Below are positions 26,108 to 34,135 of a DNA stretch of 64,000 nucleotides, piece after piece (position 1 is the stretch's first letter; each line of letters begins with the position of its first letter). Made by a program: the position numbers and the translations under genes. This DNA comes from Amphiduros pacificus (taxonomy: Eukaryota; Annelida; Polychaeta; Phyllodocida; Hesionidae): assembly GCA_949316495.1 (NCBI GenBank), contig OX439000.1, positions 12,034,834-12,098,833 on the forward strand, read 5' to 3'. The notes under the pieces are model-generated. The model did no database searches. It had not been told where the DNA came from and saw nothing but the letters and a program-made list of their open reading frames with translations.

Positions 26108-27749
26108 TAGTGGCCTTAATTTCAGATCATATTTTACAAGGTACTAACAAACTTTATGTTATTCTCACGGTTTTATTCAATAGCATGTTATATCATGGTG
26201 TTAGCCCTGAAAAGCTTATACTAGGAACTATGGTGCCTTTGCAAAAAGATAAAAGGAAAGCAAGTAATAGTTCTGACAATTTCAGGGCACTTACTTTAGG
26301 CAGTACCATTGGTAAGCTGTATGACATTGTGATATTGCAGCAACAAGCAGCTGTATTTGACACATCAGATTTACAATTTGGATTTAAAAATGGGTTGTCT
26401 ACTACAATGTGTACAGGACTAGTCAATGAGACAATCTCACATTATCTAGAAAATGGTAGCCATGTTTATGCTCTTTTACTTGATGCTTCAAAGGCGTTTG
26501 ATAGGGTTAATTATTGCCTGTTGTTTAAGAAGCTCATTGATAAAGGGATGTGTCCCCTGGTAATTAGACTTTTGTTGCATATGTATACTAACCAAAAACT
26601 ACAGGTCAAGTGGAACGATAAGATATCTCCTGTTTTTAAGGTTACTAATAGCGTACGGCAAGGGGGGGTAATGTCTCCTTTGCTGTTTGGAGTATATATG
26701 GATGGTCTACTGCTAGAACTGAAACAATCTGGAATTGGTTGTCATATTGGTCAACACTATTGTGGAGGTATGGGTTATGCAGATGACCTTATCACTCTTG
26801 TACCCACATTGTCAGGCCTGCGAAAAATTATTGAAATATGTGAACGTTATGCAAAAAAGCATGATGTATTGTTTAATGGTAAAAAGAGTAAACTGCTAGT
26901 GTTTGGTAGAAAAGATACTACAGGTATCAGTGTTACTGTGAATGGTGAAACTGTTCCCATCTGTAATAAAGCTGTACATTTAGGGAATATGTTGAGTACT
27001 ACTGACTATCAGATTTTAAACAAAGAAGGTGAAAGAAAATTTAATGTGAGTTTTAATATGTTTATGTCTGATTTTGGATCCCTGAAAAGCTCTGTCAAGA
27101 ACAAGCTTTTTAACCAATATTGCTGCTCTTTTTATGGATCTCAGATTTGGCCCCTATGGGGAGATGCACTAAATGGTATATGTGTACAATGGCGTAAAGC
27201 TATCAGAAGAATGTGGAGGTTGCCATACGACACCCATTGTGATATGGTGGCCTTGATATCAGATAATGTGCCACTTAGAGTCTACTTCTTCTGTAGATTT
27301 ATGAATTTTTATAAATCATTAATTGATGCTAAGAACCCAGTTGTAAATTATGTTGCAAAGAATTCTATGTACAGTAAAATGTCAGTTATTGGTAGAAACT
27401 TAAGATATATTGCTTACAAATGTGAAACATCTGTTGAAGATGTATTAAATAAGCCACATTATGTTTTAAAGAAAGATATGTTAAAATGCTGGACAGATGC
27501 TGTAATACCTGAATACTTTGATTACAGCAGTATTGTAAAGGAATTGGTGCTAATGAGGGATGGTCATCTCGATAGATTCTTTGAACTTGATGACATCAAT
27601 TATATGATCAACAATTTATGTACCATTTAATGTTTTTAATTATTGTGATATTTCTACACTTTATTTATATGTCTTATGTATGTAAAACCTAGTTTTTAAG
27701 TTTTGGACTTCGAGTCCGATTATGATAATAAATAAATAAATAAATAAAT
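26108..27749 (+). mobile_element. 5'-truncated LINE with intact reverse transcriptase
   Basis: A non-LTR retrotransposon copy that keeps only the reverse-transcriptase part of the protein, a short 3' untranslated region and a terminal (AATA)n tail (about 27726-27749), which is the usual 3' end of a target-primed insertion. The endonuclease and any ORF1 are missing, as expected for 5' truncation. The left junction is placed where sequence resembling the RT protein begins. I could not find a target-site duplication. The clade is not certain. The element is clearly different from the LINE at 30.4-32.5 kb. Confidence 0.85.
26110..27630 (+). CDS. LINE reverse transcriptase fragment (non-LTR)
   Basis: The 506-codon frame is uninterrupted. 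It begins within the element at a GTG codon and has no proper initiator, because the frame stays open upstream only to 26044 in unrelated sequence. RT landmarks appear in order: FRALTLGSTIGK near residue 60, catalytic block ALLLDASKAFDRVNY near 120-135, VRQGGVMSPLLFGVYMDG near 180-200, and the active-site box GMGYADDLITL near 223. These supply the three catalytic aspartates known for this family. A thumb and C-terminal region follow, ending ...INNLCTI. RT copies RNA into DNA at the nicked target. With no stop or frameshift over 1.5 kb this is probably a young insertion, but it is dead as an autonomous element because the 5' part is absent. Confidence 0.9.
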   Translation: MALISDHILQGTNKLYVILTVLFNSMLYHGVSPEKLILGTMVPLQKDKRKASNSSDNFRALTLGSTIGKLYDIVILQQQAAVFDTSDLQFGFKNGLSTTMCTGLVNETISHYLENGSHVYALLLDASKAFDRVNYCLLFKKLIDKGMCPLVIRLLLHMYTNQKLQVKWNDKISPVFKVTNSVRQGGVMSPLLFGVYMDGLLLELKQSGIGCHIGQHYCGGMGYADDLITLVPTLSGLRKIIEICERYAKKHDVLFNGKKSKLLVFGRKDTTGISVTVNGETVPICNKAVHLGNMLSTTDYQILNKEGERKFNVSFNMFMSDFGSLKSSVKNKLFNQYCCSFYGSQIWPLWGDALNGICVQWRKAIRRMWRLPYDTHCDMVALISDNVPLRVYFFCRFMNFYKSLIDAKNPVVNYVAKNSMYSKMSVIGRNLRYIAYKCETSVEDVLNKPHYVLKKDMLKCWTDAVIPEYFDYSSIVKELVLMRDGHLDRFFELDDINYMINNLCTI

Positions 27750-29311
27750 TATGTAGTAGTGATTGCTCAGTACAGTTTCAGATTTTTGGTAAAGAGCCTT
27801 TGAGAGCTGTGTCCATGTCTAAATTATAACATATTCAGGGACTGTCACAGTTTAAATGCCCAGTTTGGTGGATCTGGTTGGAGTTAAATGTTGAACAAGC
27901 AGCATACCTTTACTCCTGTACGGACCGCTCTATCGATTAGCAACATATCGGACGCTCCCCACGATATGAGCAGATGTTGGCGCGGTTTCTCTGCTCCTCT
28001 CATTTTTGGTTCCTGCACTCCCCCCTTTTCGTAAAATTATCTTGTCTTTTAAGCTTAGTTACCTCACTAAGCTCAATCCATAGTGTATCCATAATTATAT
28101 GTTACGAATTATATATGCCATCAAATCACATAAAATTCTCATTTTGTGCATCCTGTCAGATTTAGAGTTCATGTTATGAGTATTGTTTATTATTTTTTTT
28201 AAAATACTACGAGGTAGTAGTAGAAGCTTTATCATTTGCCAGTGGTATATTTTAAGTGGTATACAATGAATTTAAAGGTGATAGAAAACATATTGAAAGA
28301 AATGATGCTAATGACATGTTTTGTGTAATGATTCAAATATTAATTAACTTAATTTCACTTTTTAACACAGAAACATTTTGTGATAAGTTTGTTACAGAAT
28401 ACATTTTTAAACTCTACAAATATATTTTCGATAACGAAATGAGTGAATTTGAGGGTGTTATAAAACAAAATGAAAGAAATGATGTCAATGGCATTTTTTA
28501 TGTAATGATCTATATATTAATTCATTTTTGGTCATTTAACGCAGGAACACTATCAAACTCTACAAATGTATTATTAATAAAAAAAACAAAAAAAAACAAG
28601 ACTCCACATGATTATGGTAATTTTCACCATAAAGTGTTTTACTCCTGATATTACATTAATGGTACAACATGCAATGTAATTGTAGTAGCAAAAGCAAACT
28701 GGGAGTGATTCGTTATTTTACAGAGTTGATCATGATCTGGATGCAATTAAACCCCCCAAAAGTCATATTATTGATGTTTCCTTATGCAAATGACTTTGTT
28801 GGCATGTCGTCTCTAATGTTAAGGTTGACTATATAGATTTATTATAATTGGGTATCTGGTAACAAAGCCTCTTCCCCATAGGCATTATGTATTCACAAAG
28901 CTTTGTAATGTATCGTTAAACATAAAGAAAAGGGTGGGTATCTACAGATCGGTTGACCCATCATTGACTTACCTGCCTTGGGAGGCCCTCCGCCGCCATC
29001 TCTGTATCTACATATGCAAAGTGAGGTGTACATAGAAGACAGGGGCCATATCACATGGCTTTATATCATCATAATTATAGACACAAAAGAACTTCAATAG
29101 ACATGTGTAAACATGTGATTATTGCATTTTGTCATGCATTACATGTAGGTGAGATATTACAGGGAGGCTTGTGGGTGTATCTCAGATATAATCTTCGGTA
29201 ATGTCTGCTTTCTGACTGGCTTTGTCTTCACCGACCGTTAGGACGTGACACATGTATCAGCAGTAGTCAGCGTAATTACATCGCGTTATATATTCCGTAA
29301 GTGACACCAGC
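27750..29311. other. non-coding with a diverged 177-bp tandem duplication
   Basis: The stretch from about 28268 is repeated, diverged, from about 28445. GAATTTAAAGGTG and GAATTTGAGGGTG open the two copies, and GAAAGAAATGATGCTAATG matches GAAAGAAATGATGTCAATG. A 130-codon open frame spans both, but its composition is that of AT-rich DNA and I recognise no domain. No other feature is seen. Confidence 0.55.
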
Positions 29312-29317
29312 AACAAT

Positions 29318-29383
29318 CACTGGGGGGATACTGGATTCGGTAACTGCAGTTACCGAATCAAAATGGCAGACCCTGCACCAGGT
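29318..29383 (+). repeat. left terminal inverted repeat
   Basis: Perfect reverse complement of 33324-33389. Positions 29334-29359 are a perfect 26-bp palindrome made of GATTCGGTAACTG followed directly by its own reverse complement. The segment AAAATGGCAGACCCTGCACC follows. Confidence 0.95.
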
Positions 29384-29540
29384 CAGAAATCTCAGCCACT
29401 TGCTTTTCATCTTTCCTGGGGTTAATGATAACTGCTACCACGACCAAGTGCTTCAGTATAGTATATAAATACAGTTTGATCAAAATGGTTCACATAGCTT
29501 TACAGGTGATGTGAAAAAGAGGGAATGTAGTTTCACTCAT

Positions 29541-29625
29541 GATTCGGTAACTGTACATGCATGATTCGGTAACTGTAGTCTTCTCCATGTGGATGATTCG
29601 GTAACTGTTGAATGATTTGGTAACG
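29541..29625 (+). promoter_or_regulatory. left subterminal GATTCGGTAACTG cluster
   Basis: Exact copies of GATTCGGTAACTG lie at 29541-29553, 29563-29575 and 29595-29607. A degenerate one (GATTTGGTAACGG) is at 29614-29626. The same 13-mer forms each half of the palindrome in the TIR. By analogy with known subterminal repeats of DNA transposons these are probably protein-binding sites of the transposition machinery. Confidence 0.75.
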
Positions 29626-29705
29626 GCCATATGTGTATGCCAACAAAATATCAATGTTAATGTGTACTTATAAGCAAACAATAATAGTAAAGTTACCAGA
29701 ACAAT

Positions 29706-29972
29706 ATGCTCTGTATAATGACTGCAGGTATGTATAATGTGTTGCAATCCAGTGGTTGCAATGTTCATTGTAACTGTAACTATAATATGACATGCTCAGC
29801 CTTTATGTGTTACCATTGCACAAAATCTGGTAAAATAGAACTAAATATATTCCACCATGCTAAATCCAGCCACCAAAATTTGCCTTTTAGCATTCGGAAA
29901 GAAGAATTAGATGAAACCACTAAACCAAAATATATAGATCTGTTCACTTTGGCCAAACAATCAATGCCATAA
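29706..29972 (+). pseudogene. Cys-rich coding remnant inside the DNA transposon
   Basis: An 88-codon open frame with a cysteine/histidine cluster at about residues 19-40 (GCNVHCNCNYN...CSAFMCYHC), spaced like a small zinc-binding module. A charged segment follows (FSIRKEELDETTKPKYIDLF). It stops where the SINE begins, so the 3' part may have been displaced. It lies between the left subterminal motifs and the SINE, where a transposon-encoded protein would be expected. I do not recognise the family, and the frame is short enough to be partly chance. Confidence 0.35.
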
Positions 29973-29974
29973 TC

Positions 29975-30085
29975 AATAGATATGGGCAGAACTGTGAACC
30001 ATATATTTTGGATCACCACAGAGGAACTGGTGCTAATAAGCTGGCAGGCGCTCTACCTAACTGCGCCACGGCCTGTGGCCGAAGA
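29975..30085 (-). mobile_element. tRNA-derived SINE head, minus strand
   Basis: Read on the minus strand, GGCCGTGGCGCAGTTAGGTA followed by GAGCGC is a good RNA polymerase III A box (30056-30068 on the plus strand). TTATTAGCACCAGTTCCTCT and a degenerate B box (GGTTCACAGTTC) follow. The same order of motifs is found at 34025-34135 and 51585-51675, which makes this a dispersed family and not a functional tRNA gene. It interrupts the transposon interior between the two coding remnants. Confidence 0.7.
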
Positions 30086-30310
30086 TCAAGAGAAGTTATT
30101 AGTTCTGAACAAACTGTTGATTATAATACACCTGAAAAAGAAAAAGGACAAAAGGTATATTCCCAAGCAGGGGATTATGTGAAAGAGTCTGAAGTTTGCA
30201 AATTTATGACTGACAAATTAATGAAAGTCCTTGATCTTATGGATCAGCAGGGTAGAAAGGAGAACTTCATGTGTGTTATCCAGTCCATTGCTGATGGAGT
30301 TATAATTAAT
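30086..30310 (+). pseudogene. coding remnant inside the DNA transposon
   Basis: In one forward frame the stretch reads as plausible protein, including KVYSQAGDYVKESEVCKFM, TDKLMKVLDLMDQQGRKENF and MCVIQSIADGVI. It then runs into a non-coding direct repeat. The nominal frame (30008-30463) begins in the SINE and ends in the LINE, so only this middle part is meaningful. It may be another piece of the transposon's own protein or a captured exon. The family is not recognised. Confidence 0.4.
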
Positions 30311-30402
30311 ATTCCTTGTCAAAAGTCTGTTTCAATGCCAAAATTGAATACACAATTAATATTCCTAGTCAAAAGTGTTTCAATGCTGAAATTGAATACA
30401 CA
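30305..30402. repeat. ~50-bp tandem duplication
   Basis: ATTAATATTCCTTGTCAAAA through AAATTGAATACACA at 30305-30354 is repeated with small changes at 30355-30402. It lies immediately before the LINE 5' junction. Confidence 0.85.
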
Positions 30403-30403
30403 A

Positions 30404-32522
30404 GGTTTGCTTATAAAAAGGAGACATGAATGCAATAAAACAAGACATGCATGTCTTTTTTGAAGATGAAGTTAAGGATTCTCCCAGTTGAAACTCTGAA
30501 CAATAAGTTCACAGATAAGCTTATGGAGTCCATCAATAAACACATTCCTATTAAGAAAATAACTGGTAGATGGGATGTGCCATGGATGACAAAGGAAATC
30601 AAGAGACAAATAAGAAGAAAACAAAGACTATACAACAAGGCTGAAAAAAACTAAAAAGGATTCTGACCGTAGAAAATTCAGAAACCTTAGGGAACACATA
30701 AAACATAAGTTGAGAGAATCCCACAATGAATATGTCCTTGGGCTACTTGATTTACCTGACATTGAATTCAGTAGACCATCAATGGGAAAAAGGTTCTGGA
30801 ACTATATTAGATCCAGGTGCAAAGATACTGTTGGTGTACCAACACTAACAGAAAATGGCATTGAAGTGAAAGACAGTAAAGGCAAGGCAGAAGTTCTTTC
30901 ACGTCAGTACAAATCTGTTTTTTCTACTGAAAACATGGTAAATATTCCTGACAAAGGTGATCCAAAAAAGCCAATGGCCCGGATCAAATACCCACAAGAG
31001 TCTTGAAAGAATGTTCACATGAAATAGCTCCAATCCTCCAAAAAATATTCCAAGACTCACTCGACAAAGGAGAAGTCCCAAAAGCATGGCGCACAGCAAA
31101 TATAGTTGCAGTCTTTAAAAAAGGAGATAAAAGTTGTGCCGCAAACTACAGGCCAGTTTCTTTGACATCTGTCCCCTGTAAGATTTTGGAGCATATAATT
31201 GTCACATGATGAATCACTGCTAACTTTACAATATCCTGGTAAATTTTCAGCATGGATTCAGGACAGGCCACTCATGTGAAACTCAGTTAATCACAACCTT
31301 ACAGGATATACTCAAGGCTAGAAATGATGGGCAAAATGTTGACATGCTCATTCTCGACTTTAGTAAAGCCTTCGACACAGTCTGCCACAAACGGCTGAAT
31401 CACAAGCTCGAGCAATAAAGAATCTTAGGGCAAGTCGGTTCATGGATAAAAAACTGGCTTACAAACTGTGAACAGATGGTGATGAATCTGACCTTGTCCA
31501 TGTTAAATCTGGAGTGCCTCAGGGTACCGTACTTGGACCATTACTATTTATACTCTACATTAATGACATTGGAGAGAAGCTAAAATATTCAAACATAAGG
31601 CTCTTTGCTGATGAGAGCCTCCTATACAGAATAGTTGAAAATGCCGATGATGCAGTAAAACTGCAAGAAGACCTAAATATGCTGGAGGAATAATCAAGTG
31701 AGTGGCAAATGGACTTCAATGCTCAGAAATGCTACACCCTGAGCAGCAAGAAAAAAGCGAAGCTCTTGATACAAGAAAATATACATTAAATGGTCACAAC
31801 TTCCAACATGTTGAACATCATCCCTACCTGGGAGTTGAGCTCCAAACAAATATGAAATGGGATGAACATATCAACAACATTGTCTGCAAAGCAAATCAAC
31901 TACTGGGATTTGTAAGAAAAAATTTCAATATGTGCCCAGGAAATATCAAAGAGGCTGCCTACAATACACTTGTGAGCCCTCACTTAGAATATGCATCAAG
32001 TGTGTAGGACCCTTACCTCAAAAAAGATATAGACCACATAGAATCAGTTCAAAGACGAGCTGCTAGATTTGTGTCTGGCAACTGGAAGAGAGAAACAGGC
32101 ACTGTAACAAAAATCCTGGAAGACCTAAAATAGGATTCACTAGCAGGGAGAAGAAGGACACAGAGGCTGGTTTTATTGTACAAGGCTATACATGGTGAAA
32201 TAGCTTTGAAACTTCCAGAACATGTCAAAATGAAATCAGCTCCTACGTGGAAATCACTATATCGAAATTGCGACAAGCTGTGACCCTTATAAATACAGCT
32301 ATTTTCCAAGGACAGTGACTGACTGGAATAATCTTCCCCCTCAATTAACTACATTGGAACCAGGTAGCTCGGCATCCTTCAGGAACTCCCTTACCAGAGT
32401 ATAAAGGTTGGCAACAAGCAACTGATGTGTACCAGCTGCACCCCTTAGTGCAACCGTGCTCTCTTGGCGGGATGCCAATTGGTTTTGCCGAGTAAACTTA
32501 TAGATGTAGATGTAGATGTAGT
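30404..32522 (+). mobile_element. decayed CR1/Jockey-like LINE, 5'-truncated
   Basis: Reverse-transcriptase protein pieces appear in order in shifting forward frames: AYKKGDMNAIKQDM (about 30412), IPIKKITGRWDVPWMTKEIK (about 30547), KRFWNYIRSRCKD (about 30790), PTRVLKECSHEIAPILQKIF (about 30995), FKKGDKSCAANYRPVSLTSV (about 31115), DMLILDFSKAFDTVCHKRL (about 31342), SGVPQGTVLGPLLFILYIND (about 31510) and RLFADESLLYR (about 31600). A C-terminal YFPRTVTDWNNLPPQL (about 32290) follows. There are several frameshifts and stops, and the YADD/FADD box reads FADE, so the copy is dead. The endonuclease is missing. The 3' end is a short GTAGAT tandem (about 32503-32522), as seen in this LINE group. It is inserted inside the DNA transposon. 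Confidence 0.9.
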
Positions 32523-33099
32523 CTCAAGTTGATCAATCCCATACAGCTCCAGCAGGGGCTATCCTAGGAGTATCTACATGTATACATACCATCTACTTGA
32601 TGCAAAGATTCCATGGTGCTCTGGTAATATCAAAGCATTAAAGCTTGTGACAACATACAGCAAGTGATCATTCAAATACAACTTTATTGATATGGTGTGG
32701 TACAGGAAATAATAGATTAAATCATCAAGATTTATCTTAAATACTTTGTTCATTGGCATCCATGTTTTCAGCTACTGAAATATGTGTCAAATGAAACAAA
32801 ATAAACTAGTGAACCATTTGTTATATGTTGTACACTTCTCTGCCCCACAATTTAATGGCATGCATATCCATTATGCTGAATGCATGAACCAGCTGATTGA
32901 TAGATCTATATACAATCCCATAACCTGAAATCATTTTGGGATAGTAAAGTGCTTAATATGTGTTTAAAGTAAAATAACAATCCAAGAAAATGGGATGCTC
33001 AGACTTGGAGTAAGCCCATATTCTAAGATCAAGTCCCTGTCAGTGATAAACAATGATGATTGTATTCAGTAAGCATCTGATAAGTGAGGACCGATAGCG
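32523..33099. other. right interior of the DNA transposon, non-coding
   Basis: AT-rich sequence between the LINE tail and the right subterminal motifs. I see no protein remnant on either strand, so most coding capacity of the element is lost or was never present in this copy. Confidence 0.5.
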
Positions 33100-33166
33100 C
33101 AGTTACCAAATCATGACACCCCAGTTACCGAATCTTAAGACATACACTGATCATAGTTACCGAATC
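33100..33166 (-). promoter_or_regulatory. right subterminal GATTCGGTAACTG cluster (inverted)
   Basis: On the minus strand GATTTGGTAACTG (33100-33112), GATTCGGTAACTG (33122-33134) and GATTCGGTAACTA (33154-33166) face the left cluster. The symmetrical arrangement supports a single element spanning 29318-33389. Confidence 0.75.
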
Positions 33167-33323
33167 TCAAGACAAAACAACATGGCCCAAATCAGACATT
33201 TAAGCCATTGTCCTGCCCACCTGTTGCATGAGATATTATTATATTGCTTTTATCTCTAACAAGGAACACAGAACAGTGGCACAGTATGCAAAATACCCCT
33301 CAAAACAAGCTGCTGAGATTTTC

Positions 33324-33389
33324 ACCTGGTGCAGGGTCTGCCATTTTGATTCGGTAACTGCAGTTACCGAATCCAGTATCCCCCCAGTG
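33324..33389 (-). repeat. right terminal inverted repeat
   Basis: Perfect 66-bp reverse complement of the left end, including the 26-bp palindrome at 33348-33373. It ends ...CCCCCCAGTG and is followed by the AACAAT duplication. The lack of any mismatch between the ends suggests relatively recent mobilisation or gene conversion, in contrast to the decayed interior. Confidence 0.95.
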
Positions 33390-33395
33390 AACAAT

Positions 33396-33904
33396 ACAGC
33401 ACATGGCTTCGACATTCCCTATATGTTTTTGTAATATTGCAAACATCAATGCTGGGATCGATTATTTTGTTTCATTTTAACGTAATTGCAAATTGTTGGT
33501 ATAGCGAAATAGCGAAGTCTGGATGATATGGATATGCAATAAAATTAATCACTTGAAAAAGGTATATGACTGTATATATTAGGTAATTATAATATAGAAT
33601 ATAACTGACATCAAAACTATCCCGCTGTAATGCTGAATACAATATTCTTTATATAACAATTTTATTATTACTGCCAGCATATTATATCCAAATAATATTA
33701 AGAATAGGCAAACGTTGATGCAACACCGGAATAAAAAGATAAGTTAAGCAGAATCTTGGTATAAAGTCTGTATGTACACCAGTTTTTCCCAGTGCACATG
33801 TATATGCTCAGGTACATGTAAATGTACTTTACGTCTTTTTCAACAATAATTATTTCAGTGATTTCATGACGAGACCTACTTCTAGCAGAAAGAGTGCTCT
33901 CCCA
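33396..33904. other. non-coding
   Basis: AT-rich sequence with no recognisable feature. Confidence 0.5.
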
Positions 33905-34135
33905 ATGAATTATAATGTCGCAGGTTTTTGACAAGACAACCCATCCATTCACAGATTTACAAGGAAAACATGTTTACCCTTAAGACTCAGGCCACTGCTA
34001 TTATTAGAAATTATAAAATGAACTCAATGCCGACACGACCGGGAATCGAACCCATAACATTTGAATCATCACAGAAGAACTTTTGCTAATGAGCTTGCGC
34101 TCAAACCAACAGCGCCACCACCAATGGCCCCAAAG
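33905..34135 (-). mobile_element. tRNA-derived SINE, near full length, minus strand
   Basis: The minus strand starts with a tRNA-like head. The A box TGGCGCTGTTGG is at 34106-34117 and the B box GGTTCGATTCC at 34042-34052. The 50-plus bp between them is long for a true tRNA. A body follows (33916-34000) that contains CTTGTAAATCTGTGAATGGA and is found again, at roughly three-quarters identity, at 49842-49925. Head and body together define a SINE of about 230 bp transcribed by RNA polymerase III and dependent on a LINE for movement. Confidence 0.75.

Larger units (their letters stand above)
29312..33395. mobile_element. DNA transposon with 66-bp TIRs and 6-bp target duplication
   Basis: The element runs from 29318 to 33389 and is flanked on both sides by the direct repeat AACAAT (29312-29317 and 33390-33395). 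The terminal inverted repeats are perfect for 66 bp (29318-29383 and 33324-33389), start CACTGGGGGGATACTGG, and continue imperfectly for about 20 bp more. Inside each end are three to four copies of GATTCGGTAACTG in inverted orientation between the two ends. This is the layout expected of transposase-binding sites in subterminal regions. The interior holds two short coding remnants, a tRNA-derived SINE and a decayed LINE of about 2.1 kb. Without the LINE the element is roughly 2 kb. No DDE transposase is recognised. CACTG termini recall CACTA, hAT and Transib, but the 6-bp duplication fits none of these well, so I leave the superfamily open. Confidence 0.88.

Noticed and set aside
26193-26426. 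Minus-strand open frame within the LINE
   Set aside because: It is antisense to the reverse transcriptase and has no independent support.
29318-29383. CAAAATGGCAGACC shared between the TIR and the LRR start codon region
   Set aside because: The 14-base match is not extended on either side and sits in a Kozak context. I take it as coincidence.
29312-33395. Polinton-type element because of the 6-bp target duplication
   Set aside because: The ends start CACTG and not AG, the TIRs are only 66 bp, the element is about 4 kb, and no polymerase, integrase or capsid-like gene is visible.
34042-34117. Functional tRNA gene on the minus strand
   Set aside because: A and B boxes are present, but the distance between them is too long and no cloverleaf with paired acceptor ends can be drawn. 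The sequence belongs to a dispersed SINE family.
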